From NCBI RefSeq assembly GCF_022569295.1, contig NZ_JAKFIA010000001.1, forward strand, positions 1,503,001-1,567,000: a stretch of DNA of 64,000 nt, in the 5' to 3' direction. The DNA is from Pedomonas mirosovicensis (GTDB taxonomy: Bacteria; Pseudomonadota; Alphaproteobacteria; Sphingomonadales; Sphingomonadaceae). This document shows, one piece after another, positions 25,581-33,641 of the stretch. The notes beneath the pieces were generated by a model. That model saw nothing but the letters and a program-made list of their open reading frames with translations, was not told where the DNA came from and did no database searches. Position numbers and translations under genes: made by a program. Each line of letters begins with the position of its first letter. Position 1 is the stretch's first letter.

Positions 25581-26513
25581 ATGGGTTTTTCGATCAATAC
25601 CAATGCCGGGGCAATGCTTGCCCTGCAGACGCTGAGCGCCACCAACCGCGGGCTTGAGGTCACGCAGAACCGGATCAGCACCGGTTACAAGGTTGCCTCG
25701 ACCAAGGACGACAGTGGCACCTACGCCATCGCCCAGGGCCTGCGCGCCGACCTCGGCGGCCTGAACGCCGTCAAGTCGTCGCTGGATCGCGCCCAGAGCA
25801 CGCTCGACGTGGCGATCTCGGCCGCGGAGTCGATCTCCGACGTTCTCAACACCATGAAGGAAAAGGCCACGGCCGCTTCCGACACGGGTATGGACGCGGA
25901 CAGCCGCAAGGCGCTTCAGGACGACTTCAACAAGCTGTCCGAGCAGATCTCCTCCTACCTGAACAGCGCGGAGTTCAACGGCTCCAACATTCTGAAGTCG
26001 GGCGGTTCTGACCTGTCCGCGCTGCTGAATGCCGATGACACCACCCAGACCATCAGCGTCGCCAATCTCGATCTGAACAACGAGACCACGGGCGCGCTGA
26101 AGTCCTTTGTCGGCGTCGATGACACCGATACGACCAAGGCAACCGCCGTGAGCGTGACCTGGGACGGCCTTGACGATGCTGACGGCACCACGCCTCTTGT
26201 GGATGGCAGCAGCAACCCTATCGGTGGCGCCGGTGAAGCCGGGCTGTCGGCCGATGCGGTGAACACCGCCATCGACAACATGAAGACCGTGCTCTCCACG
26301 CTGGGTTCGGCCTCGCGCCAGATCACGGCCCAGCAGGAGTTCACCGCCAAGCTGTCGGACACCATCGAGGCCGGCATCGGCAACCTGGTGGACGCAGACC
26401 TCGCCAAGGAAAGCGCTCGCCTCACCGCCCTGCAGACGCAGCAGCAGCTGGGTCTTCAGGCGCTGTCGATCGCCAACCAGGCGCCGCAGTCGGTTCTCAG
26501 CCTGTTCCGCTAA
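25581..26513 (+). CDS. flagellin 3
   Basis: Filament subunit of 310 residues. The N-terminal 120 residues differ from flagellins 1 and 2 by very few changes (DVAISAAES for DVAVSAAES), and the C-terminal D1/D0 block ends SIANQAPQSVLSLFR. The centre is distinct (NNETTGALKSFVGVDDTDTT; DGLDDADGTTPLVDG). It keeps the leader hairpin and SD (GAAAGGGGA) but has no recognisable sigma-54 promoter, so it is probably read through from flagellin 2 or weakly expressed. The duplicated hairpin follows, and then a remnant of flaG. Confidence 0.97.
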   Translation: MGFSINTNAGAMLALQTLSATNRGLEVTQNRISTGYKVASTKDDSGTYAIAQGLRADLGGLNAVKSSLDRAQSTLDVAISAAESISDVLNTMKEKATAASDTGMDADSRKALQDDFNKLSEQISSYLNSAEFNGSNILKSGGSDLSALLNADDTTQTISVANLDLNNETTGALKSFVGVDDTDTTKATAVSVTWDGLDDADGTTPLVDGSSNPIGGAGEAGLSADAVNTAIDNMKTVLSTLGSASRQITAQQEFTAKLSDTIEAGIGNLVDADLAKESARLTALQTQQQLGLQALSIANQAPQSVLSLFR

Positions 26514-26531
26514 TACAGGCAAGGCCATGGA

Positions 26532-26558
26532 GGCGGGGAGGCGTAAGGCCTCTCCGCC
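26532..26558 (+). terminator. hairpin after flagellin 3
   Basis: GGCGGGGAGGC-GTAAG-GCCTCTCCGCC, identical to the hairpin after flagellin 1. Confidence 0.6.
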
Positions 26559-26710
26559 CCGGCTGCCCTTTTTCCCGGTCCATGTCCGGGCCCTGTCGAG
26601 AAAATCCCGCCGTCGAGAAATCCGGAGAAGGGTTGCGCCGCGTTTGACGGCAGGCGCAGCAACCAGCGGACGCGCCAGGGTCGATCCTGGCCGAAGGGGG
26701 TTTCATCCCA

Positions 26711-26770
26711 AGATCTCCGGCGTGGCTCCGGCGGGCCGTGACAGGAAAGCTTCTCGACCGGCAAGTTTAG
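26711..26770 (+). pseudogene. remnant of a second flaG (3' end)
   Basis: Twenty codons ending WLRRAVTGKLLDRQV-stop line up with the end of FlaG, VSFRQAMTGKVLDSQA-stop; DNA around GGCC.TGAC.GG.AAG.TTCTCGAC and the TTTAGCC/CTTAGCC end also agree. It stands after flagellin 3 and its hairpin, exactly where flaG stands after flagellin 1, and is followed by CTGAGAAG and a copy of the flaG terminator. No intact FlaG frame is left upstream. Confidence 0.65.
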
Positions 26771-26789
26771 CCTACCTCGGCCCCGAAGG

Positions 26790-26801
26790 GGCAAATTTGC
26801 C
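26790..26801. promoter_or_regulatory. candidate enhancer dyad for flagellin 4
   Basis: GGCAAATTTGCC is a perfect 12-bp palindrome within GGGGCAAATTTGCCGGG, about 125 bp upstream of the -24 element of flagellin 4; it matches the dyads before flagellins 1, 2 and 5 and flgF. Confidence 0.55.
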
Positions 26802-26835
26802 GGGTCGTTTCTGACCTTTAACTGAGAAGAACTGA

Positions 26836-26865
26836 GCGGCGCGATAACCTCGCGCCGCATTTTTT
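26836..26865 (+). terminator. intrinsic terminator before flagellin 4
   Basis: GCGGCGCG-ATAACCT-CGCGCCGC followed by ATTTTTT; a copy of the flaG terminator at 24103-24132. It should stop transcription from flagellin 3. Confidence 0.9.
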
Positions 26866-26913
26866 CGTGCTGTTTCAATGGCCTGTGCCGGATCGCACCG
26901 GCCGCATGTGCTC

Positions 26914-26929
26914 TGGCATGGGCCTTGCT
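26914..26929 (+). promoter_or_regulatory. sigma-54 promoter of flagellin 4
   Basis: TGGCATG-GGCC-TTGCT, ten bases between the GG and GC, close to consensus TGGCACG-N4-TTGCW. Expected transcript start near 26940. Confidence 0.85.
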
Positions 26930-26940
26930 CAGATATGTGC

Positions 26941-26953
26941 GGGCAAAACGCCC
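26941..26953 (+). promoter_or_regulatory. conserved flagellin mRNA leader hairpin (flagellin 4)
   Basis: GGGC-AAAAC-GCCC at the expected 5' end of the transcript; same stem as in flagellins 1-3 with one loop change, while the bases around it differ. Confidence 0.55.
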
Positions 26954-27000
26954 AACCTGGCCGAATGCCGGGCATAACCTTTCCAGAATGGAGAGCACAT

Positions 27001-27885
27001 ATGTTGAACTTCTCAGTGAACACCAACGTCGGGGCATTTCTCGCTTTGCAGAACCTCTCGCAGACCAACCAGGACCTCGGGGTCACTCAGAACCGGATCA
27101 ATACCGGTTTGAAGGTTGCGTCCACGAAGGACGACAGCGCGACCTATGCCATTGCACAAAGCCTGCGGGCGGACATCGGCGGCCTGAATGCCGTCAAGTC
27201 GTCGCTCGATCGTGCCCAGAGCACGCTCGACGTGGCGGTTTCGGCGGCGGAGTCGATCTCTGACGTCCTTGTTACCATGAAGGAAAAGGCGACCGCCGCT
27301 TCCGACACGGGCATGGACGAAGACAGCCGCGTGGCTCTTCAGGACGACTTCAACAAGTTGATCGAGCAGATCAAGAGCTACATCAACTCTGCTGAGTTCA
27401 ACGGCTCCAACATCCTGACTGGCGGCGCGACCGGCGACAAGATCGAGGCCCTGCTGGACACCGATGCAACTGAAAAGCTGACGGTGGCCAACCTCGATCT
27501 CAATGGCGCCACCGGAGCGCTCTCCAAGTTCGTGCTTGCATCGGACGCGGACGGCATGCTCCAGGTCGACTGGTCGGACCAGGCGGGCAACGTTGGCGTC
27601 GATGACGCCAAGCAGTCTGCCACGGATGTGGGTGATGCCATCGACGCCATGAAGGCGAAGCTGAGCGAACTGGGTTCCGCTTCCCGGCAGCTCACCGCGC
27701 AGCAGACCTTCGTGTCGAAGCTGAGCGACACCATCGAGACCGGTATCGGCAACCTGGTGGATGCTGATCTGGCCAAGGAAAGCGCTCAGCTTCAGGCCCT
27801 GCAAACCAAGCAGCAGCTTGGCCTGCAGGCTCTGTCGATCGCCAACCAGGCGCCGCAGTCGATCATGTCTCTGTTCCAGCGCTAA
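27001..27885 (+). CDS. flagellin 4
   Basis: Filament subunit of 294 residues, more diverged than flagellins 1-3 (MLNFSVNTNVGAFLALQNLSQ; ends SIANQAPQSIMSLFQR). D0/D1 regions are complete and the short central part (GGATGDKIEALLDTDATEKL...) is its own. ATG 27001 has GGAGAG upstream and is preferred over in-frame Met codons further 5', which lie in the promoter. It has its own sigma-54 promoter, leader hairpin and upstream dyad, and a 13-bp hairpin after it. Confidence 0.96.
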   Translation: MLNFSVNTNVGAFLALQNLSQTNQDLGVTQNRINTGLKVASTKDDSATYAIAQSLRADIGGLNAVKSSLDRAQSTLDVAVSAAESISDVLVTMKEKATAASDTGMDEDSRVALQDDFNKLIEQIKSYINSAEFNGSNILTGGATGDKIEALLDTDATEKLTVANLDLNGATGALSKFVLASDADGMLQVDWSDQAGNVGVDDAKQSATDVGDAIDAMKAKLSELGSASRQLTAQQTFVSKLSDTIETGIGNLVDADLAKESAQLQALQTKQQLGLQALSIANQAPQSIMSLFQR

Positions 27886-27912
27886 GCGCAACGAACGTTG
27901 GCGAGAAGTCAT

Positions 27913-27942
27913 AACGGGCGGGGTGGCAACACCTCGCCCGTT
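27913..27942 (+). terminator. hairpin after flagellin 4
   Basis: AACGGGCGGGGTG-GCAA-CACCTCGCCCGTT, long stem with one G-T pair; only a weak T tract follows. Confidence 0.7.
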
Positions 27943-27990
27943 CGCTTGTCCGGCGACCGCCAAGCCCGGCAGCGAGGGCCATCAGGCCAG

Positions 27991-28003
27991 GACAAATTTG
28001 CCG
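27991..28003. promoter_or_regulatory. candidate enhancer half-dyad for flagellin 5
   Basis: GACAAATTTGCCG, about 120 bp upstream of the -24 element; similar to GGCAAATTTGCC before flagellin 4. Confidence 0.45.
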
Positions 28004-28120
28004 TCCCCCTCGCGGCGGGGTCAAAATCTTCGGGGCATAAACTGCCGGTTGCTCTTCAGGCGGTTCCGAAGATTTGAAAAAATTTCAACAGTAACAGTAA
28101 GTTATGGATATTTTGCTCTG

Positions 28121-28137
28121 TTGGCACGGGGCTTGCA
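28121..28137 (+). promoter_or_regulatory. sigma-54 promoter of flagellin 5
   Basis: TTGGCACG-GGGC-TTGCA is a perfect match to the -24/-12 consensus. The leader holds a different hairpin, GCCTGGC-AGAAGC-GCCAGGC (28159-28178), and SD AAGGAGA. Confidence 0.93.
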
Positions 28138-28192
28138 TTTTCTCTTGTCGAGAATGGCCTGGCAGAAGCGCCAGGCGCAAGGAGAGTAAAAC

Positions 28193-29068
28193 ATGACCCT
28201 GTCGATCAACACGAACGCAGCCGCGCTGAATGCTCTGCAGAGCCTGAACCGCACCACGACCCAGCTGGAGGACACTCAGCTGCGGATCAATACCGGTCTG
28301 GAAGTGAACAGCGCCAAGGACAATGCGGCGATCTTCGCCATTGCCCAGAATCTTCGTGCGGACCGGCAGGGGCTGGAAGCGGTCAAGAGCTCGCTCGATC
28401 GCGCCACCTCCGTGCTCGACATTTCCATGGCGGCGGCGGAGTCGATCCAGGAACTCCTCATCGAGATGAAGGAGAAGGTGACGCAGGCCGCCGACGCCGG
28501 TCTGCCGGACGACAGCCGCGAGGCGCTGCAGGAAGACTTCGAGCGCCTGCGCGATCAGATCGTCACCATTGCCAAGAACGCCACCTTCAACGGCACCAAC
28601 ATGATCGACGGCCCGGCCAACCCGCCGACCAAGCCGGCGGAGCTGGTGGCGCTGGTCAGCGTCGATGCCACGCTCAAGATCCAGGTGCCCCGGCAGAATT
28701 TGCAGCTGGCACCGGCCACGACGACCCCGGCGGCCGGTGATGCGATCCAGCTGGCGCAGGACACCACCTTCACCGACGCCACCGAGGCCGAGGCGCTCAT
28801 TTCCGCCATCGACGCGTCGATCAAGAACGTGAGCGAGTCCCTGACGGTGATGGGCGCGGGCTCCAACTCCATGGACCGCCAGCGCACCTTCATCGACAAG
28901 CTGGGCGACACGGTTGAAACCGGCATCGGCAACATGGTGGACGCCGACATGGCCCGTGAATCCGCGATGCTCCAGGCGCTGCAGGTGAAGCAGCAGCTGG
29001 GCACGCAGGCGCTCTCCATCGCCAACCAGCAGCCGCAGGCCATTCTCAGCCTGTTCGGCAACGGCTAA
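28193..29068 (+). CDS. flagellin 5
   Basis: Filament subunit of 291 residues and the most distant of the five (MTLSINTNAAALNALQSLNR; ends SIANQQPQAILSLFGNG). Both conserved termini are present; the centre is alanine/threonine/proline-rich (LQLAPATTTPAAGDAIQL). It has a consensus sigma-54 promoter but lacks the GGGC-AAAAN-GCCC leader hairpin shared by the other four, so it may escape the control that acts through it. In Caulobacter different flagellins occupy different parts of the filament; this one could be the minor or hook-proximal type, which is inference. Confidence 0.96.
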   Translation: MTLSINTNAAALNALQSLNRTTTQLEDTQLRINTGLEVNSAKDNAAIFAIAQNLRADRQGLEAVKSSLDRATSVLDISMAAAESIQELLIEMKEKVTQAADAGLPDDSREALQEDFERLRDQIVTIAKNATFNGTNMIDGPANPPTKPAELVALVSVDATLKIQVPRQNLQLAPATTTPAAGDAIQLAQDTTFTDATEAEALISAIDASIKNVSESLTVMGAGSNSMDRQRTFIDKLGDTVETGIGNMVDADMARESAMLQALQVKQQLGTQALSIANQQPQAILSLFGNG

Positions 29069-29179
29069 AGGCGAGTGGAGCCTTTCCCGATCGTGGAGAA
29101 GGCGTCCTTCCGCAGTGCTGCGAAGGGATGGCTTGCATCCGCGCAATATGAATATCCACCCACCCTTGTGGATGACCTT

Positions 29180-29208
29180 GGCCGGCCTTCGGGCCGGCCT
29201 TTCTTTCC
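29180..29208 (+). terminator. intrinsic terminator of flagellin 5
   Basis: GGCCGGCC-TTCG-GGCCGGCC with a stable UUCG tetraloop, followed by TTTCTTTCC. Confidence 0.9.
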
Positions 29209-29334
29209 CTTTGCCGGACAGATAGGCTCGGGGCGGAAAAGGCAGGGGAAGGGCGGGGCAGGGCAAACCGTTAACCAATCGTTTGCCAACGGTCCTTACG
29301 ATCCGCCCGTGGTGCACAGGAGAACAGCAGAACC

Positions 29335-29754
29335 ATGGCGCTCAAGATTTCGCTGAAGCCGGGCGAGAAATTCGTTGTTAACGGCGCTGTTCTGACCAAC
29401 GGCGACAGGCGCTCCACCTTTGTGATCCAGAACAAGGTCTCGATCCTCAGGGAGCGGGACATCATGACGGAAGAGCAGGCCAATACGCCGGCCAAGCGCA
29501 TCTACTTCGTCGTCATGCTGTCCTACCTCGATAGCGAGCGCGCCAAGAGCTACTACCAGACGTTCGTGGAGCGCATGAGCGACTTCATGGGCGCGATCCA
29601 GAACCAGGAGATCAAGCTGATCTGCGTGCAGATCTCCATGGATATGATGCGGGGCGAGTATTACCGGGCGCTCACGGGCTGCCGGAAGATCGTCGAGTAC
29701 GAGACCAAGGTATTAGGGGTGTTCCAGGACGATGTCGCTGCAAGCCTACCGTAG
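29335..29754 (+). CDS. flbT: flagellin translation regulator FlbT
   Basis: FlbT of 139 residues, cytoplasmic; in Caulobacter it binds the 5' leader of flagellin mRNA and lowers its translation and stability until the hook is finished. Recognised from MALKISLKPGEKFVVNGAVL (start), RSTFVIQNKVSILRERDIM and AKRIYFVVMLSYLD. No membrane segment. SD ACAGGAGA lies before the ATG. It overlaps flaF by 23 bases, so the two are translationally linked. An inverted repeat GGCAAAC...GTTTGCC (29262-29287), enclosing a TTAACC half-site, is in its upstream region. Confidence 0.95.
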   Translation: MALKISLKPGEKFVVNGAVLTNGDRRSTFVIQNKVSILRERDIMTEEQANTPAKRIYFVVMLSYLDSERAKSYYQTFVERMSDFMGAIQNQEIKLICVQISMDMMRGEYYRALTGCRKIVEYETKVLGVFQDDVAASLP

Positions 29755-30127
29755 GATCCAGCAGGTCGCTGAATCGCCGCGGCAGACGGAATACCGTCTG
29801 TTCGCCCAGGTGACCGGCGCGCTCATCAAGGCGCAGGAAACCAAGGCAACCGGCGGGGCCTTGATGGAGGCGCTCGACTGGAATCGCCGCCTGTGGTCCA
29901 CGCTTTCAACCGATTGCGGATCGCCTGAAAACAAATTGCCCAAGGAATTGCGGGCCCAGATCATCAGCCTCGGCCTGTGGGTGAACCGTTATACCTCCGA
30001 GGTGATGCGGAACAAGGCCGACATCGATGCCCTGATCGACGTGAACAAGGCGATCATGGAAGGGCTGGCGATGCAGGCGCAAATCGCGGCGCAGGCAAAT
30101 CCCCAGCCCATTTCGGCGCAGGTCTAG
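29732..30127 (+). CDS. flaF: flagellin secretion/assembly regulator FlaF
   Basis: FlaF family protein of 131 residues, cytoplasmic, needed for flagellin synthesis and secretion in Caulobacter, where it works against FlbT and acts as a flagellin chaperone. The start SLQAYRRIQQVAESPRQTEY and the core LIKAQETKATGGALMEALDWNRRLW..LSTDC are typical. The gene start lies within the end of flbT. It closes the flagellin/FlbT/FlaF block; a nested stem-loop region follows. Confidence 0.93.
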   Translation: MSLQAYRRIQQVAESPRQTEYRLFAQVTGALIKAQETKATGGALMEALDWNRRLWSTLSTDCGSPENKLPKELRAQIISLGLWVNRYTSEVMRNKADIDALIDVNKAIMEGLAMQAQIAAQANPQPISAQV

Positions 30128-30150
30128 AGCCACTTGAAGTGGGCCGCGAG

Positions 30151-30207
30151 CGGCGATCCGTTTTGGATAATAAACAAGTAAATTTTATCCAATCAGGCAA
30201 ATCGCCG
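30151..30207 (+). other. nested stem-loop downstream of flaF
   Basis: Two coaxial inverted repeats: outer CGGCGAT (30151-30157) with ATCGCCG (30201-30207) and inner TTGGATAA (30163-30170) with TTATCCAA (30185-30192). Both are perfect. A T5 tract follows about 30 bases later after a weaker CCCT/AGGG hairpin, so it may be the terminator region of flbT-flaF or a small structured RNA. Confidence 0.6.
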
Positions 30208-30379
30208 CTAATGGGGTTTAAACGCCCTCTGAGGGGTTTTTACCTATCTCAGCTAGGGTGGTAGCGGGCAGGTCTGGAATCGCGCTGTAAGGTGCCTCTA
30301 CGGGGCTTTACGGGCCATGCCAGACCATGGTCTCGCCCCGTTTGCGTGCCGGCCATGCCGACTCTTCCTCTTCGGGAGA

Positions 30380-31876
30380 TCAGCGCGCGTTTGCCGCGAT
30401 CCAATCCGCCACGGCGGCGCGTTCCTCCTCGCTCAGCGCCAGAAACAGCTTGGTGCGCCGGTAGAGGAAATCCTCCGCGCGGCGCACGTCTTCCGCCTCG
30501 ATGGCGTGCATCAGCTCCGCCGCGAAGATGCCCGGCGCAATCTTGACGCGGGCGGCCGCGTCGCTGTCCCACCGCTGAAAAATGGCCTTGGCTTCCGAGC
30601 CGTAGGTGCCGGTCCAGCGCCGCCGCACCGCGCCCGGAACCGATGTGGGCCCTTCCTCCCACAAGCGCTCCAGCGCCGCCGATTGCAACGCCCCGCCGGT
30701 CAGCGGCGCGCTGGCGGTCCAGCTGGGGCCGAGGTCGGAGAAGACCGGGCGCAGCCGCTTCATCACCTCCTCGGCCAGCGGGCGGTGGCTGGTCAGCTTG
30801 CCGCCCAGAATGTTGAGGAAAATGCCGGGGCCGTGCTTGATGACCTCAAGCCGGTATTCGCGGCTGACGGCGCTGGGACTGTTGGAGCCATCATCCACCA
30901 GCGAGCGCACGCCCGACCAGGACCAGACGATATCCTCTGTCCCGAGGCTGCGGGTGAAGAAGCGGTTATAGACCCGAAGGAGGTAATCCCGCTCCTCCGG
31001 CGTGCATTCGGGCGAGCCGGGGTCGCCCCGGTGATCCACGTCCGTCGTGCCGATGACGCGATACTTCCCATCCAGCCATGGCAGGACGAACACCACCCGG
31101 CGGTCCTCGTTCTGGAGGGTAAAAGCGTCGGGCGATGCGCCTTCGGGCATCCGCACCACGATGTGGCTGCCGCGCACCAGGCGGAGGCGCGGGGTGGCGT
31201 TCTCCTGGCCCGGCAAAAGGCGCAAAACCGGGTCGGCCCACGGCCCCGCCGCGTTCACCACGGCGCGGGCGAAGATGACGAAATCCATGCCGTCTTCATT
31301 GAGGCAGGTGACGCGGTAGCCCTCCGCCACCGGATTGATGGCCACCACCTTGCAGTAGTTGCGAACGGTTGCGCCGCGCGCCCGCGCATCCAGCAGGGTG
31401 GAAAGGGTGAGGCGGGCGTCGTCCACCTGGCAATCGCTGTAATGGAGGATGGCGCGCAGGTCGTCGGTCTTGAGGCCGGTCGCGCTAAAGCCCGCCGGGT
31501 CGATCTCGCCGGAGTGCGGCATGAGGCTGCTGCTCGCCAGCCGGTCATAAAGCCACAGGCCAAGGCGCACCATCCAGCTGGGGCGGCGCTGACGGCGGGT
31601 GACCGGCACGAGAAAACGGAGAGGTGTGACGAGATGCGGGGCGATCCGCAGCATCACATCGCGCTCCCGCAGGGATTCCCGCACAAGGCGGAATTCGCGC
31701 TGCTCCAGGTAACGCAGGCCGCCATGGATCAGCTTGCTGGAAGCAGAGGACGTGGCCGAGCCGTAGTCCCCCTGTTCGGCGAGAAAGACGCTGAGGCCCC
31801 GGCCGACCGCATCGCGCGCAACGCCTGCGCCATTGATGCCGCCGCCCACGATGAACAGATCAACTGATTCAATCAT
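30380..31876 (-). CDS. glpD: aerobic glycerol-3-phosphate dehydrogenase
   Basis: Membrane-associated flavoprotein of about 500 residues that oxidises glycerol-3-phosphate to dihydroxyacetone phosphate and feeds electrons to the quinone pool. FAD motif DLFIVGGGINGAGVARDAVG at the start, the glpD signature SSASSKLIHGGLRYLEQ, NAAGPWAD, and GGKLTSHRPLAEEVM in the cap region; a C-terminal helical domain completes it. Start choice is open: ATG 31876 gives MIESVDLFIVGGG as in homologues but has no SD, while ATG 31894 has GGAGGG almost touching it. No glpK or glpF lies nearby. Convergent with flaF. Confidence 0.93.
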   Translation of the reverse strand: MIESVDLFIVGGGINGAGVARDAVGRGLSVFLAEQGDYGSATSSASSKLIHGGLRYLEQREFRLVRESLRERDVMLRIAPHLVTPLRFLVPVTRRQRRPSWMVRLGLWLYDRLASSSLMPHSGEIDPAGFSATGLKTDDLRAILHYSDCQVDDARLTLSTLLDARARGATVRNYCKVVAINPVAEGYRVTCLNEDGMDFVIFARAVVNAAGPWADPVLRLLPGQENATPRLRLVRGSHIVVRMPEGASPDAFTLQNEDRRVVFVLPWLDGKYRVIGTTDVDHRGDPGSPECTPEERDYLLRVYNRFFTRSLGTEDIVWSWSGVRSLVDDGSNSPSAVSREYRLEVIKHGPGIFLNILGGKLTSHRPLAEEVMKRLRPVFSDLGPSWTASAPLTGGALQSAALERLWEEGPTSVPGAVRRRWTGTYGSEAKAIFQRWDSDAAARVKIAPGIFAAELMHAIEAEDVRRAEDFLYRRTKLFLALSEEERAAVADWIAANAR

Positions 31877-32015
31877 AGCCAGCGTCTGTACCATGCCCTC
31901 CGCGGAAGGTCACGGCAAAGGCTTGGCAGGGCAGGCACGCGTGATTGCGTGCAAAATTGCATTGTTTAGCAAAGGCTTGCCTGAGGAGGGCAGCCGTGGG
32001 GCGGCAGTGCTTATT

Positions 32016-33548
32016 CTATTCCTCGTAGTCAGCCTTGGGGAGAGATGTCAGGGCCGGGCCGTTCAGCACGGACCCGTCGACGGCGAAGTGGGAGCCGTGG
32101 CAGGGGCAGTCCCAGCAGCGCTCGAACGGGTTCCAGTGCACCACGCAGCCGGCATGGGTGCAGGTGGCCGAGCGCACGTGAAGGGTGCCGCTTTCGTCGC
32201 GGAAGATCGCCAGCTTCTTGAGGCCGTCGCGCAGGATCGCGCCCTGGCCGGGGGGAATGTCGTTGGTTGAGGCCACCTCGCCGCCGGTCAGGTGTTCGGC
32301 CCAGTGGGAGGCGGCGTCGATGTTCTCCTTCAGGAACTCGCCGGCCGCGGTGAGCGAGATGCGCTGGGGATCGGTCACCTCGCACCACGGATTTTCGTGC
32401 CCCACGATCAGGTCGCGCAGGATGAGGCTGCCCGCCACGCCATTGGTCATGCCCTGGCCGGAATCCCCGGTGTGGATGTAGATGCGCTGATTGCCATGGT
32501 TGCGGCCGGTGAAGGGCAGGTAGTCCACCGGCTCCATCACCTGGCCGGACCAGCGGTAATCCACGCTCTGCAATTGGGGATAATGGCGACGGGCCCAGGC
32601 TTCGAGATCGACAAAGCGGTCGCCCATATCGTGGGCTTCCCCGGTCTTGTGGTCCTTGCCGCCGATGATGAGCATGTCCGCGCCGTTGCCGACCGGCTGC
32701 AGCCGCACGTAGTGGTAGGCTTCCTGCGTGTCCCACACCAGGGCATCGGGCACGGAGCCGGCTTCCACCGGGCCGGCGATCACATAGGTGCGGTAGGGCG
32801 CCTGCTTGGTGTGAACGGCCACCCGGTCGTTGACCGGCGAGTTGGTGGCCACCACCGCCGCCTCGGCGTGTATCTGGTGGCCGTGGCCAGCGGTGAGCAC
32901 GACGCCGGTCTCCGTTTCCTGAAACGCGGTGACGGGCGTGTTGGCGTAGATGCGGCCGCCATCGCGCAGAATGGCGTGGGCCAGCCCGGCCATGTATTTG
33001 CGCGGGTGGAAACGGCCCTGATTGGGGAATTGAAGGGCGCGCCCCGTGTCGATGCCGGGGACGGGCGCGCGATCGACCCAGGAAACCCCGGTGAAGCCGA
33101 TCTGCTCGCACGCCTCGATTTCCTGCTCCAGCAGCGTTTCATCATCGCCAGGGGAAAGGAAGAAGTAGCCGTTCAGGCGGGCGAAGTCGCACGCAATGCC
33201 TTCGTGGTGGGCGATATGTTCGATCCGGTCGATGGCGGCGGCCTGGCTGGCGTAGGTGCGCCGGGCGGTCTCCAGGCCGCGCCGGGCGATCAGCCGATGG
33301 TAGAAGTCATCGAGCGCCGAGGCGAGGTGGGCGGTCGTGCGCGAGCTCATGCCGCCGCCGATGGGCCCCCGGTCTATGACGACGACCGTGCGGCCGACGC
33401 GCATCAGTTCATAGGCGGTGGACAGGCCGGCAATTCCTGCCCCGACGATGGCCACGTCAGCCCGTTCGTCGGACCTGAGCAGGGGCGCATCCAGAACGGG
33501 GCCGGAGTTCATCCAAAGCGAGACGCTGCGTTCCATCGTCACGTTCAT
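32016..33548 (-). CDS. FAD-dependent oxidoreductase with C-terminal Rieske [2Fe-2S] domain
   Basis: Two-domain flavoprotein of 510 residues. Residues about 30-380 form a DAO-type FAD domain (DVAIVGAGIAGLSTAYELMR dinucleotide motif, SSRTTAHLASALDD, HTGDSGQGMTNGVAG near its end); residues about 420-510 form a Rieske domain with both ligand boxes, CTHAGC and CPCHGSHF, so a 2Fe-2S cluster is expected. No signal peptide. This architecture (COG0665 plus Rieske) is known but its substrate is not settled. The Rieske box lacks an obvious partner reductase nearby. Upstream of glpD with 120 bp between, same direction; joint transcription is possible. Confidence 0.9.
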   Translation of the reverse strand: MNVTMERSVSLWMNSGPVLDAPLLRSDERADVAIVGAGIAGLSTAYELMRVGRTVVVIDRGPIGGGMSSRTTAHLASALDDFYHRLIARRGLETARRTYASQAAAIDRIEHIAHHEGIACDFARLNGYFFLSPGDDETLLEQEIEACEQIGFTGVSWVDRAPVPGIDTGRALQFPNQGRFHPRKYMAGLAHAILRDGGRIYANTPVTAFQETETGVVLTAGHGHQIHAEAAVVATNSPVNDRVAVHTKQAPYRTYVIAGPVEAGSVPDALVWDTQEAYHYVRLQPVGNGADMLIIGGKDHKTGEAHDMGDRFVDLEAWARRHYPQLQSVDYRWSGQVMEPVDYLPFTGRNHGNQRIYIHTGDSGQGMTNGVAGSLILRDLIVGHENPWCEVTDPQRISLTAAGEFLKENIDAASHWAEHLTGGEVASTNDIPPGQGAILRDGLKKLAIFRDESGTLHVRSATCTHAGCVVHWNPFERCWDCPCHGSHFAVDGSVLNGPALTSLPKADYEE

Positions 33549-33641
33549 GGGACGCTCCCTTGCGCTGTCCGTGCTTCAGGCTGAACCATCGGCCGCGCAA
33601 TGAGTTCCCCGGTGACGCCTGGCGCGCTCCCGCCGTGACGC

